Notes: generated by a model not told the origin, from the sequence alone. Positions 10,318 to 18,995 are shown, counted from the first letter of the stretch. The stretch: 54,626 nucleotides of DNA from Pseudomonadales bacterium (GCA_028223755.1 JAOIUY010000014.1:1-54626), one strand, 5' to 3'. Program-made: numbers and translations.

Positions 10318-10857
10318 TTATTGGACTAAAAACAACTGCCCATCGCGCTGGGTAAATTCAATTTGCGACAGTGCACTCATGCCCAGCAATAAGCCATTCA
10401 TGCCGTTCATCCCTGGATTAATATCGGCAGCGACATTATTTAATACGATATTGCCCATTTCTAAACGGTAGATAGTGGTGGTATAGGTGCGGACTTGGCC
10501 GTTGGCGGTTTGCGCATAACTTTGGCGACCTTTAACCAAACCTAAGTCACTGGCCATATCTTCAGGCACGGCAACCCGTGTCGCGCCAGTATCTAATAGC
10601 AGGGTAGCTTTATGGCCATTGACCTTACCAGTAACAACAAAGTGATTTTGGCGGTTGGCTTGTAATATCAATGTCTGGCGGCCTTCAATCCATTGCGTAT
10701 CGGGCTTTTGGTTGGGGTTGGCTTGACGCTGTTCTTCGCCAGTAAAGTAAATAACCAGCATCGCCAATAAGATAAGCCATGCAATAACCGTCATACCCAG
10801 CCCCATTGAGCGTGATGAAGTGTTTTCGTTATTGTCAGGGTTGGGCTCGTTGGTCAT
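10318..10857 (-). CDS. Membrane-anchored retropepsin-like aspartic protease (clan AA, TIGR02281-like)
   Basis: One transmembrane segment at about residues 20-38 is followed by a single aspartic protease domain. The motif LLLDTGATRVAVPE holds the catalytic Asp at residue 89, and a second hydrophobic-hydrophobic-Gly motif (NGLLLGMSAL) lies near the C-terminus. Such proteins act as dimers with one aspartate per subunit. At 179 residues it matches the bacterial TIGR02281 group, whose physiological substrate is unknown to me. It lies 148 bases upstream of nadC on the same strand and is divergent from the DUF1631-FNR gene. Confidence 0.85.
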   Translation of the reverse strand: MTNEPNPDNNENTSSRSMGLGMTVIAWLILLAMLVIYFTGEEQRQANPNQKPDTQWIEGRQTLILQANRQNHFVVTGKVNGHKATLLLDTGATRVAVPEDMASDLGLVKGRQSYAQTANGQVRTYTTTIYRLEMGNIVLNNVAADINPGMNGMNGLLLGMSALSQIEFTQRDGQLFLVQ

Positions 10858-10972
10858 GGTTTTTTCTCTAAACGGTTTACGTACTTCTTTTCTTTAAGAT
10901 GATTCGGCTAATGTTTGATACAGCTAAAGCCTGATACGGCCAGTGTCTGTCGACTGGTTCACTTATGGCGTA

Positions 10973-11015
10973 TTGACCCTGATCAAAATGTGATCACCGA
11001 CTCGTGCTGAATAAT
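10973..11015 (+). promoter_or_regulatory. FNR/Anr-type box and -10 upstream of the DUF1631-FNR gene
   Basis: TTGAC-CCTG-ATCAA at 10973-10986 matches the FNR/Anr consensus TTGAT-N4-ATCAA in nine of ten positions. A -10-like AATAAT follows at 11010-11015. The box centre lies about 41 bases before the predicted start of transcription (near 11021), the spacing of a class II FNR-activated promoter. The ATG at 11033 follows about 12 bases later. The box could alternatively serve the divergent protease gene. Confidence 0.55.
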
Positions 11016-11032
11016 GTTTAGTCTACTGCGAA

Positions 11033-13744
11033 ATGCCGTCTGTTTATACTGCTGAAAAGCGTTTATCTCTTCGTCCATTTTTGGCTATATCACCGATTGT
11101 AAAGCAGGTCATAAGCAGTATGCCTAAACCAACCGAATCGAATATCGTGGCAATTAATGCCTCTAATGCCTCGTCTAAATCCTCCTCTAATGATGCTGCG
11201 GTGCGGCACAGTAGGCCGGTTTATTATCAGGCAAAAATTCATCGTGATATGTCGGCGCCACTGATTCATCTGCAAGAAAAATCACAGCAGTTGTTGATGA
11301 AGTCGCTTCAAGATATGTTCGATAAAATTGACGATGCTCTGTTTGAATTGGCCGAGCGATCAGTCAATAACAGCGAACAGAATATTTTCTTTGAATCCAT
11401 GCGCGAGGTGCGTTTAAAGCGTATTGATATTGAGGCGCAGTATGCCAATAGTTTTGGTGAAGGTTTTGTTGCCTTGTTTCAAACTGCCGCTAGCGATGTT
11501 AAGCCACCGCTGGTGTCATCGGCGGATGCCGGTTTGTCGCTAATGGCCGATGAGGCAGTTGAAGAGATGGTAGCCATGGATGCGATGGTGGCTAAAGCTG
11601 AGAAGCATCTGTCTCGACCTTTAACAGCGCTTTATGCCCGTATTACTAGTTTGGTGCCAGTCGATATTGGTCGTATCAATAATCCGCTTGGACCGCAGCG
11701 TTTATGCGATAAGTTTAGTGATGCCTGCCTGCAACTCAACATTGATATTAAAGCGCGCTTGGTGGTGTTTAAGCTGTTTGATAAATATGTCGTTGGCACG
11801 CTCGATAAACTGTATTCACAAGCCAATGAGCAATTAATTGCTAATAACATCTTGCCTGATTTTAGGTTTGCACAGCGGCCTTCTGAGCGTACTAATAAAA
11901 TTGTCGATAAGGCCAACAGTGTTACTGAAAGCTTGTTACAAGGCGCAGCAACTTCATCGACACAGGCGGGTGATTTTTCGCAGGAGATTTATCAACTGTT
12001 ACAGCAGTTGAATCACTGTGAGATAAGCAATCCAGCGTCAACTTCACCGCATCCATTAGCCGGTGCATTAAATTTACTGTCTGCCAGTGCTAAACCGGCT
12101 ATTGGTCATGAATTGTTATTGCAGTTACTGACTACGCTACAACAAGATCCGGCGCGTATTGCTGGTTATAGTGAGACTTTGCAGAACGGCGAACTGAACG
12201 GCGAGCAGAGTATTTTGATGCCAAGGCAGTTAACGCAGGGGCTTAGCCAGTCATTAAGCACCATTGCCGACGGCGGTGATCATTCGATTGGGCAGGGCGA
12301 GCGCGATGTGATTAGTTTTGTCTCATTGCTCTTTCAGTTTGTCTTAGATGACCGCAGTTTAGCCGAGCCCATGAAGGCGGCAATTAGTCGCTTACAAATA
12401 CCGATTATTAAAGTCGCGATGCAAGATGCGAGCTTTTTCTCTGAGCAAGGTCATCCGGCGAGGCGTTTGTTAAATGAAATGACGAACGCTGCATTGGGTT
12501 GGATTGCCGAGGATAATTATCAAAATGACAGTTTATATCAGTCGATTTGCGCGACCATTGAGCGTGTAAACAATGATTTTATTGATGACACGCAGTTATT
12601 CTCGGATGTGTTAGCCGATTTTATTTCGTTTGTTGACCACGAGAAAAAACGCGCGGATTTACGAGAGAAGCGCGTGGTGGATGCCGAGACGGGACGCGAT
12701 CTTTCAGAGAGTGCTCGCGACTACGTTGCGCAATTAATTGCATCAAAAAATTTAGACCACTGTGCGCCTGAATTTGTCGCCACCATGATTGAAGATAGCT
12801 GGAATAACCGATTGTTTTTAACTTATTTGAAAAAAGGCATTGAAAGTCAGGAATGGTTAGATGCTGTGGCGGCAATGGATGATTTGTTATGGACGGTTGC
12901 ACCAGAGCGATTTATTGGTGATTGGGCGGGCATTATTCATCGCATTCCCGAAATGCTCAAAGCGTTACGACAAGGTCTAGACAGTATTAATTATGATAGT
13001 TATGCGGCAGATGAGTTTTTTACTCATTTAGAGCACTTCCATTTAGATGTGATGCAGCGTCCCGAGCCGATGGCTTACTACAACGTTCCCTCTAATGCGG
13101 TACCTGTTTACGCCATGACGGAAGCGGTTGAGCCTGAAGACGTCATGCTGACTATTGCCGATGAAGATAATGACCCTTATATAGCTAAGGCCAAAATGCT
13201 AGGCGTTGGGCAATGGGTTGAATTTATCAATGTTGATGAAGAGGGCGATGAATTAGTCACTGGATTTTATTTTCCTGGTGAAGTGTTGGGTATGGATGGC
13301 ATTGGCCAAAATCGTCATGAAAGTTCGGCTGTTGCACTAGAGACTTCGTCGGTATGCGAAATTCCTTTTGATCATCTTGGCGAGTTAAGTCAGGCCATAC
13401 CCATGTTACAGCACAATTGCTTTCAACTAATGAGTCAAGAAATTGTTGAGGACAGGCGTTTAATGGCATTGCTCAGTAAGCGCCATGCCGATCAGCGTGT
13501 CGCGACTTTTTTATTGACTATTTCTGCTCGTAAGGCGCGTAGTCGTTTATCGGATACGGTTTTTAGATTGCCTATGTCGAGGGCTGATATGGGAAATTAT
13601 TTAGGGTTAACGGTCGAAACCATTAGTCGTGTCTTTAATCGTTTGCAAAAGCAGCAAGTATTGTTAGTCAATAATAAAGAGATCACAGTTTTAGATAAAG
13701 AAGCCCTATGTATTGCGGCTGGATTAAAAGTGGCTGTGGCTTAA
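11033..13744 (+). CDS. DUF1631 protein fused to the C-terminal half of an FNR/Anr-type regulator
   Basis: Residues about 60-733 read as DUF1631 (FELAERSVNNSEQNIFFESM near residue 107; VGQWVEFIN at 725-733). From residue about 734 the sequence becomes FNR/Anr. It shows the second half of the beta-barrel (GEVLGMDGIG), CEIPFDHL, the dimerisation helix and the winged helix SRADMGNYLGLTVETISRVF, continuing to the end as in E. coli FNR and Pseudomonas Anr. The FNR N-terminus with its four iron-sulphur cysteines and the first half of the barrel is missing, as is the usual tail of DUF1631. The junction is near nucleotides 13232-13255, where both families read as a short acidic Asp/Glu/Gly stretch. 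Gene fusion by deletion, or an assembly chimera, are both possible. If real, it would be a DNA-binding protein without the oxygen sensor. An alternative start is ATG 11120. Confidence 0.85.
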   Translation: MPSVYTAEKRLSLRPFLAISPIVKQVISSMPKPTESNIVAINASNASSKSSSNDAAVRHSRPVYYQAKIHRDMSAPLIHLQEKSQQLLMKSLQDMFDKIDDALFELAERSVNNSEQNIFFESMREVRLKRIDIEAQYANSFGEGFVALFQTAASDVKPPLVSSADAGLSLMADEAVEEMVAMDAMVAKAEKHLSRPLTALYARITSLVPVDIGRINNPLGPQRLCDKFSDACLQLNIDIKARLVVFKLFDKYVVGTLDKLYSQANEQLIANNILPDFRFAQRPSERTNKIVDKANSVTESLLQGAATSSTQAGDFSQEIYQLLQQLNHCEISNPASTSPHPLAGALNLLSASAKPAIGHELLLQLLTTLQQDPARIAGYSETLQNGELNGEQSILMPRQLTQGLSQSLSTIADGGDHSIGQGERDVISFVSLLFQFVLDDRSLAEPMKAAISRLQIPIIKVAMQDASFFSEQGHPARRLLNEMTNAALGWIAEDNYQNDSLYQSICATIERVNNDFIDDTQLFSDVLADFISFVDHEKKRADLREKRVVDAETGRDLSESARDYVAQLIASKNLDHCAPEFVATMIEDSWNNRLFLTYLKKGIESQEWLDAVAAMDDLLWTVAPERFIGDWAGIIHRIPEMLKALRQGLDSINYDSYAADEFFTHLEHFHLDVMQRPEPMAYYNVPSNAVPVYAMTEAVEPEDVMLTIADEDNDPYIAKAKMLGVGQWVEFINVDEEGDELVTGFYFPGEVLGMDGIGQNRHESSAVALETSSVCEIPFDHLGELSQAIPMLQHNCFQLMSQEIVEDRRLMALLSKRHADQRVATFLLTISARKARSRLSDTVFRLPMSRADMGNYLGLTVETISRVFNRLQKQQVLLVNNKEITVLDKEALCIAAGLKVAVA

Positions 13745-13764
13745 ATGGTTTAAGTGGATTAGGT

Positions 13765-13806
13765 TTGATTTAGATCAAGGTTAGAATCCATAGCTTCGCT
13801 TATTGT
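13765..13806 (+). promoter_or_regulatory. Perfect FNR/Anr box and -10 before a small membrane-protein gene
   Basis: TTGAT-TTAG-ATCAA at 13765-13778 matches the FNR consensus exactly. TATTGT at 13801-13806 is placed as a -10 for a class II FNR promoter, with a predicted transcript start near 13813. It lies 21 bases after the stop of the DUF1631-FNR gene and 67 bases before the ATG of the peptide at 13845. Confidence 0.7.
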
Positions 13807-13844
13807 ATTAGCTGTTATTAATTCAATAAGCGGGAGTGTGCTGA

Positions 13845-13949
13845 ATGCAAGCGGAAGATAAATGCGTGGTGATGAATATTGTTAAAGCAGTAATGACCAT
13901 TGTGATTGTAGCGTTCTTTTTAATTTATGTGTCTAGGAGTTTTGGTTAA
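13845..13949 (+). CDS. Small single-pass membrane protein (34 residues), probably FNR-activated
   Basis: An ATG at 13845 preceded by GGGAG (13832-13836) opens a 34-codon frame ending with TAA at 13947. The peptide has a charged, cysteine-containing head (MQAEDKCVV), one hydrophobic helix (about residues 11-29) and a short basic tail (SRSFG). A perfect FNR box with a suitably placed -10 precedes it, so expression under low oxygen is predicted. Size and topology resemble accessory subunits of terminal oxidases (CydX- or CcoM-like), but the sequence does not identify it as either. It is monocistronic, since the next gene is convergent. Confidence 0.6.
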   Translation: MQAEDKCVVMNIVKAVMTIVIVAFFLIYVSRSFG

Positions 13950-13972
13950 CGATGGCACTCACCATTCACTTT

Positions 13973-14752
13973 TTAATTATTCGTGGCAAATGCAATTAAC
14001 GCAGCAGTAACAGCTACATTTAGCGACTCAACCTCGTTATGCATAGGAATATAAACACTGTAGTCAGCCTGCGACTGCGTCTGCTCAGATACACCATCCG
14101 TCTCATTGCCTAACACAAATACTGTGGGTGCTGCTGGCTGTTGAGTCAGGGCTTGTAAACTTATACTACCTTCTGCACACAGTGTGGCAACTTTAACGCC
14201 GCGTTGCTGCAGCGCCGAAGTCGCATCGCTTAATTTTTCACAGCGAATAATCGGACATTTAAAAATAGCACCAGCACTGGATTTAATCACCAGTGGTCCT
14301 AAGGTGGCCGATCCTTGTTTCGGAATAATTAATCCGCGAATACCGGCCGCTGCCGCTGAACGAATAATCATGCCTAAATTCTGTGGGTTTGAAACATTAT
14401 CAACAGCAAGAAAACGATCGCGACTATCCACCTCATAGTCGCTCATAAAGCTGGTGAGTTGCTGGTAGCCGGGTAGGGCAAGATCGGCGGCAACGCCTTG
14501 ATCTTGTTTACTGCTTCGCGAGATACGTGACAACGCCAGCTTGTCGATATGTTCGGTAGCAATACCTCTCTGTTCAGCCAGCGCCTCTATTTTTACTAGG
14601 ATAGGTGCTTTTTTATTGCTGGTAGCCAAATGCACACGATAAATCGGTATTGAAGGGTCTTGCAACGCTTCTAATACCGGCTTGCGGCCGTAAATGGTGA
14701 GCATGTTTTCAAAACGATTTTTCTTCTGCTGATAATCTTGGCTGTCGTTCAT
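13973..14752 (-). CDS. SpoU/TrmH-family RNA 2'-O-methyltransferase (RlmB-like)
   Basis: It transfers a methyl group from S-adenosylmethionine to a ribose 2'-OH of rRNA or tRNA. The N-terminal substrate-binding domain starts with IYGRKPVLEAL. The three knotted SPOUT motifs follow: DNVSNPQNLGMIIRSA (motif 1 with the N..N....R residues), VFVLGNETDGVS (motif 2) and IPMHNEVESLNVAVTAAL (motif 3). Length (259) fits RlmB, which modifies G2251 of 23S rRNA, but the exact target cannot be read from sequence. It is convergent with the FNR-controlled peptide gene. Confidence 0.88.
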   Translation of the reverse strand: MNDSQDYQQKKNRFENMLTIYGRKPVLEALQDPSIPIYRVHLATSNKKAPILVKIEALAEQRGIATEHIDKLALSRISRSSKQDQGVAADLALPGYQQLTSFMSDYEVDSRDRFLAVDNVSNPQNLGMIIRSAAAAGIRGLIIPKQGSATLGPLVIKSSAGAIFKCPIIRCEKLSDATSALQQRGVKVATLCAEGSISLQALTQQPAAPTVFVLGNETDGVSEQTQSQADYSVYIPMHNEVESLNVAVTAALIAFATNN

Positions 14753-14944
14753 AGTATTGGTTCAAAGTGTTTTGTTTGTTTAAAGAGTGTTTTCACTCAT
14801 TCTATTGCGGCGACAAATATACTCTGTGTGGCTGCCATTGCACGTAATCCTTCTGGTAAGTCGTCGCCTTTTCTATTCAAGTTAGCTCTATCTGTCTCAG
14901 CCCCCCTAATTAGGGCCTATTTTGGCGCTCTGATTTTTCATTAT

Positions 14945-15088
14945 GCACTGCATTGGTGCTTATGGTTGTTTGTGCTGTACAAAGCACCGCCAAAGGGCAA
15001 ATAAATCGACCAAATCACCACAAAAGCACTCGATTTGCACTGAAAAAGCTCATAAGATCGCGGCACATTAAAGGTTTAGTGATTGCTA
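14945..15088 (+). promoter_or_regulatory. NtrC-like site and sigma-54 promoter upstream of amtB
   Basis: GCACT-GCATT-GGTGC at 14945-14959 matches the NtrC half-site pair GCACC-N5-GGTGC with one mismatch. A GG (15073-15074), ten bases, then GC (15085-15086) within TTGCT fit a sigma-54 -24/-12 element. The distance of about 130 bases is normal for an NtrC enhancer. The rest of 14753-15148 shows no supported gene. Confidence 0.5.
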
Positions 15089-15148
15089 TTGCAGTCACTA
15101 GACGTTTAACAAAACAAATTTAATAACATGCTATTGGGGAGTTCTACC

Positions 15149-16447
15149 TTGAATATTGAACAATTAATTAAAACGACAGTAACTGGCCTTGCCGGTTTTC
15201 TGTTTTCTGTTGCTGCTGCCGCGCAAGACGAGCTAAGTGGTGCTAACACTTCATGGATCATGACATCGACGGCATTAGTGCTGTTTATGACATTGCCTGG
15301 TTTAGCGTTATTTTATGCCGGTCTGGTTCGCTCTAAAAACGTATTGTCAGTATTAATGCAGTGCTTCTCTATTGCCTGTGTTGCTTCTGTTGTTTGGTTT
15401 GTTGCGGGTTACAGCTTAGCGTTTAGTGAAGGCAATAACTTTATTGGTGACCTAAGCAATATGTTTCTTGCCAATGTAGGTGAAGGCACGATGTCAGGTG
15501 ATATTCCTGAAAGTGTATTCCTTATGTTCCAAATGACGTTCGCTATTATCACACCTGCACTGGTTGTTGGTGGTTTTGCAGAGCGTATTAAATTCAGTGC
15601 GGTGATGTTGTTCACTGTCTTTTGGTTGTTAGCTGTTTACGCACCCGTATGTCATTGGGTATGGGGCGGCGGTTGGTTGGGTGACAAAGGTGCACTCGAT
15701 TTTGCTGGCGGTATTGTTGTTCACATTACAGCAGGTGTTGCGGCTTTAGTTGCGGCGCTTATGGTTGGCCCACGTAATGGTTTTCCAACTACGCCTATGC
15801 CTCCACACAATCTAACATTATCAGTTGCTGGTGCAGGCATGCTATGGGTCGGTTGGTTCGGCTTTAATGGCGGTAGTGCATTAGGGGCTAACGGTGATGC
15901 TGGTATGGCTATATTGGTAACTCATTTGTCAGCGGCTTGTGGTGCGGCAACATGGTCTGTTATTGAGTGGGTTAAATACGGTAAGCCTAGCGTATTAGGT
16001 ATTATCACTGGCATGGTTGCTGGTCTAGGTACTATTACACCGGCTTCAGGCTTTGTTGGTCCTGCTGGTGCAGTGATCATTGGTATTTCAGCTGGTTTCG
16101 TCTGCTTCTATGCAACGATGTACATGAAGCAAGCGCTTAAAATTGATGACTCACTTGACGTTATGCCGGTTCACGGCGTGGGCGGCATTTTGGGTACATT
16201 AGCAGTAGCCATCTTTGCTAGCTCAGAGCTTGGTTTATTCAGCGGCCAAGGTTTAGATAACAGCATTGGTGAGCAGTTAAGTATTCAAGCAACGGGTATT
16301 GTTGCAACGGTTGCTTACACAGCGGTTGTTACTTATATCATCTTTAAAGTTATCGGTTTAATAACTGGTGGCATTCGAGTTGATGAAGATCAAGAGTCTG
16401 AAGGTCTTGATTTGGTATCGCATAACGAAAGAGGTTATGACATCTAG
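15149..16447 (+). CDS. amtB: Ammonium transporter
   Basis: This is an Amt/Mep/Rh channel that moves ammonium across the inner membrane. It has a signal-like first segment, the periplasmic start DELSGANTSWIMTSTALVLF, eleven hydrophobic helices, and both pore histidines in FAGGIVVHITAG and MPVHGVGGILGT. I prefer the TTG start at 15149 because GGGGAG ends seven bases before it; the ATG at 15128 has no ribosome site. The expected partner glnK is not adjacent, which is less common. Upstream NtrC and sigma-54-like sequences suggest induction by nitrogen limitation. A terminator follows at 16490. Confidence 0.95.
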   Translation: MNIEQLIKTTVTGLAGFLFSVAAAAQDELSGANTSWIMTSTALVLFMTLPGLALFYAGLVRSKNVLSVLMQCFSIACVASVVWFVAGYSLAFSEGNNFIGDLSNMFLANVGEGTMSGDIPESVFLMFQMTFAIITPALVVGGFAERIKFSAVMLFTVFWLLAVYAPVCHWVWGGGWLGDKGALDFAGGIVVHITAGVAALVAALMVGPRNGFPTTPMPPHNLTLSVAGAGMLWVGWFGFNGGSALGANGDAGMAILVTHLSAACGAATWSVIEWVKYGKPSVLGIITGMVAGLGTITPASGFVGPAGAVIIGISAGFVCFYATMYMKQALKIDDSLDVMPVHGVGGILGTLAVAIFASSELGLFSGQGLDNSIGEQLSIQATGIVATVAYTAVVTYIIFKVIGLITGGIRVDEDQESEGLDLVSHNERGYDI

Positions 16448-16489
16448 TCTTAGCTTTAAAAATAATTGGCGATAGTTATTTCGCTAATA

Positions 16490-16522
16490 AAAAAACCGCT
16501 TATTCGTAAGCGGTTTTTTTTT
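16490..16522. terminator. Bidirectional terminator after amtB
   Basis: The arms AACCGCTTA and TAAGCGGTT enclose a TTCG tetraloop, with A-run and T-run flanks. It can terminate amtB (plus) and the convergent GGDEF/EAL gene (minus), whose stop lies 3 bases away. Confidence 0.9.
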
Positions 16523-16524
16523 AC

Positions 16525-17838
16525 TTAAAATTGATGGTTTTCTTTAAGCCAGCTTAGATAATCTTGATAGGGTATGGGGCGGGAAATTAAATAGCCCTGA
16601 GCATAATCGCAGCCCATGGACTTTAATAAGTCTAACGTCTCACTGTCTTCCACACCTTCGGCAACAACATCAAGATTAAAAGCATGGGCTAAATCGATAA
16701 TGAGTTTAACGATATTCCTGTCGCCTTCGTTATGCAGCATGTTGTTAACAAAGAAACGATCTATTTTTAATTCATCAGCAGGAATATGTTTAAAGTAGGC
16801 CAGCGACGAATAGCCGGTACCAAAATCATCAATTGATATTCTTACGCCTGTCTCGCGTACCTTGCTTAAATAATCAAAGGCGAGCTCTTTATCTTTTATC
16901 AATACATCTTCGGTAATCTCTAGCGTAAGTCGATTAGGTTCAACATCCCAAAGGGCTAAGGCTTGCTCTACCAGCTCATACAGTGCTTTAGAAGTAACCG
17001 AGTTAGCTGGAATGTTGACGCTAACGCCGCCTTTATGTGAGCTGCCTATTTCACTTAAATGCTTCAACGCGGTATTAACTAGCCAGTTAATTAAATCTAA
17101 CTCTGATCCTAAGTGCTCAATAAGCGGGATGGTGATATCCGGCGCAATAAGACCGTGGTCAGCGGTTGGCCAGCGGATTAGTGCTTCAGCATAAGCGCCT
17201 TGATGGTTGTCTGGGTTGTTAATACATAGCTTAGGTTGGTAGTAAAGCTCAAGTTCATCTTGCTGCATGGCGACATGTAAGTTGTTTAATAACTCCCATT
17301 TTAATTGGTCGCTGGATTGCTGTTCATTTTTACCCAGCATGGTATAGGGTTGGTTACTGGTCTTGGCGTGCTTAAGGGCTAGCTCGGTATCAAGCAATAA
17401 TTTATTTGCATCGATATGGTTGGCATAGTTATAGGCAATGCCGATATTAACCGTGATTTTTAAACTATGGTTTTGCCATTCAAATACGCCTTTAAATAAG
17501 GCCAGTATTTGCTCGGCGCAAATTACTGCAAAGCCAGGGCTTTTTAACTTAGGAAGTAAGATGCCGAATTCATCATTGCCCAAATAGTGCAAGATAAAGG
17601 TGTCATGCGGTAGCTGAAGCAGTCGTTCATTAATGGCTGATAAAATTGCATCACCACAGGCGCTACCAAAGCTACGATTGAGCTCATGGAAATCTCGAAT
17701 GTCGATAATAGCCAATGCAGTGAGATGCTCGTTATTACTGCCTTCAAGCGCGCCCTCTAAAGCCTCAAGCAAAGCCTGACGCTGTGGTGATAAGCGGTGT
17801 AACTCTGTGTCAGGCATATGGATTAACCAATCATTCAA
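16525..17838 (-). CDS. GGDEF/EAL protein, likely c-di-GMP phosphodiesterase with altered GGDEF
   Basis: An N-terminal diguanylate-cyclase domain (about 25-170) carries GNDEF in place of GGDEF, so cyclase activity is doubtful though GTP binding may remain. The C-terminal EAL domain (about 185-430) keeps the catalytic set: EALIRW, LEITEDVLI, IDDFGTGYSSL, LKIDRFFV and VAEGVEDSE. That predicts hydrolysis of c-di-GMP. There is no transmembrane or sensory domain, so the protein is cytosolic. It stands alone, but YajQ, a c-di-GMP-binding family member in some bacteria, and the type IV pilus genes are encoded nearby. Confidence 0.88.
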   Translation of the reverse strand: MNDWLIHMPDTELHRLSPQRQALLEALEGALEGSNNEHLTALAIIDIRDFHELNRSFGSACGDAILSAINERLLQLPHDTFILHYLGNDEFGILLPKLKSPGFAVICAEQILALFKGVFEWQNHSLKITVNIGIAYNYANHIDANKLLLDTELALKHAKTSNQPYTMLGKNEQQSSDQLKWELLNNLHVAMQQDELELYYQPKLCINNPDNHQGAYAEALIRWPTADHGLIAPDITIPLIEHLGSELDLINWLVNTALKHLSEIGSSHKGGVSVNIPANSVTSKALYELVEQALALWDVEPNRLTLEITEDVLIKDKELAFDYLSKVRETGVRISIDDFGTGYSSLAYFKHIPADELKIDRFFVNNMLHNEGDRNIVKLIIDLAHAFNLDVVAEGVEDSETLDLLKSMGCDYAQGYLISRPIPYQDYLSWLKENHQF

Positions 17839-17914
17839 TCGTTAAGCTATTAATCATAGCAGACTGCAGTCAATGCGTGTTGTTGTTCAGTCAGGGGTGG
17901 GTAATCTAGATAGC

Positions 17915-18961
17915 TTAGAAAGGTTGCTGAAGCGTATGGAGTAGTTGCTGGTTGATAGGGCAGTTAATACCTTGTTCTTGCGCAAGTTTGACGATATAGC
18001 CATTGATGGCGTCTAACTCTAATCGACGACCTAATTGCGCGTCTTTAAGCATTGATGAGGTATTTTGCGCGGTTTGTATTGCCACTGCCTTTGCTAAATC
18101 AAACAGCGTTTCTGAGCTGATCGCCGTTGGGTTGATAGATAGCGTATTGAAAATATGACTGAGCTCTTCACAAAGGTTTCGTATCTCAGAGTGATATTTC
18201 GGATTAGAAAACAGCTCCCCATTTTTGCATTGATGAATCACGGTAAGCGGATTAATAACGCAGTTGATAAGCATCTTTTGCCAAAGTACCGCATGTAAGT
18301 TTTCTTGCAGACTATGCTGCAAATAAAAGTTGGCGGGTAATAAATGACGGGTTATTTTTTGCTGCCTATTAGGACTGGCGCTGGAAGTTGCATACGCACC
18401 AATAAACGTATGCCCAATGCCTGTATGCGCAACTTGAAAAGGTGAATGCATCAACGCGCCGTCAGAAGTAATACCTAACAGCAGTTGATTTTTTTTGCTG
18501 TGTTTATGTAACTGCTGCTGCATTGCTTCATGCATACCCATGCCATTGCACAGTGATAAAACAGTTGCGGATGCAGATAGGGCGGGCAAGATCGATTTGA
18601 GTGCAGTATTAGCATCATAGGCTTTGGTGGCAATAACGCAGTGTTGGATTACTGTTTTGCTTGCGATTAATTCGTGCGCAGTGGCAGTGTTAATATCCGC
18701 GTGGCGGCTATCGTTATCCATTGTTGATAGAGTAATGCGTTGTGTCGAATGCGAGTTATTATTCGTCGTGTTGGATATGCTTTGTCCGTTAATTGACGCG
18801 TGCTCTCGCATAATAAGAGTGACACTATGGCCAGCCTCTTTAAGCGCGTAAGCCCACAGGCAGCCGATAGCGCCGGCACCGATAATGTACCAGCTTTGAT
18901 GCGCTTCTTGATGAGAGTCTTGCTGATCTGTTTTCACGTTAATATGGTCTTTGCCTATCAA
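17915..18961 (-). CDS. panE: 2-dehydropantoate 2-reductase (ketopantoate reductase)
   Basis: It reduces ketopantoate to pantoate with NADPH in pantothenate/CoA synthesis. The Rossmann motif IIGAGAIGCLWAYAL begins near residue 27. The C-terminal ApbA domain holds the conserved Lys-containing WQKMLINCVINPLT segment and the late ELDAINGYIV motif. The start is uncertain. The frame opens with TTG at 18961, giving a Gln/His/Asp-rich extension of about 25 residues; a GTG at 18937 is an alternative, and neither has a clear ribosome site. The start region lies inside a threefold 19-base tandem repeat (18939-18995). Confidence 0.87.
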   Translation of the reverse strand: MIGKDHINVKTDQQDSHQEAHQSWYIIGAGAIGCLWAYALKEAGHSVTLIMREHASINGQSISNTTNNNSHSTQRITLSTMDNDSRHADINTATAHELIASKTVIQHCVIATKAYDANTALKSILPALSASATVLSLCNGMGMHEAMQQQLHKHSKKNQLLLGITSDGALMHSPFQVAHTGIGHTFIGAYATSSASPNRQQKITRHLLPANFYLQHSLQENLHAVLWQKMLINCVINPLTVIHQCKNGELFSNPKYHSEIRNLCEELSHIFNTLSINPTAISSETLFDLAKAVAIQTAQNTSSMLKDAQLGRRLELDAINGYIVKLAQEQGINCPINQQLLHTLQQPF

Positions 18962-18995
18962 TATGGTCTTTGTCTATTAATATAGTCCTTGTATA
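18939..18995. repeat. Three tandem copies of a 19-base unit over the panE start
   Basis: Units at 18939-18957, 18958-18976 and 18977-18995 share the pattern T(T/C)AATAT(G/A)GTC(T/C)TTG. The first two differ at only two positions; the third is more diverged. The array spans the 5' end of panE, so copy number would change the leader or the N-terminus. Confidence 0.8.

Noticed and set aside
14738-15004. Open frame of 88 codons between the SpoU gene and amtB
   Set aside because: It overlaps the start of the methyltransferase gene, lacks a ribosome site and family resemblance, and covers the NtrC-like site of amtB.
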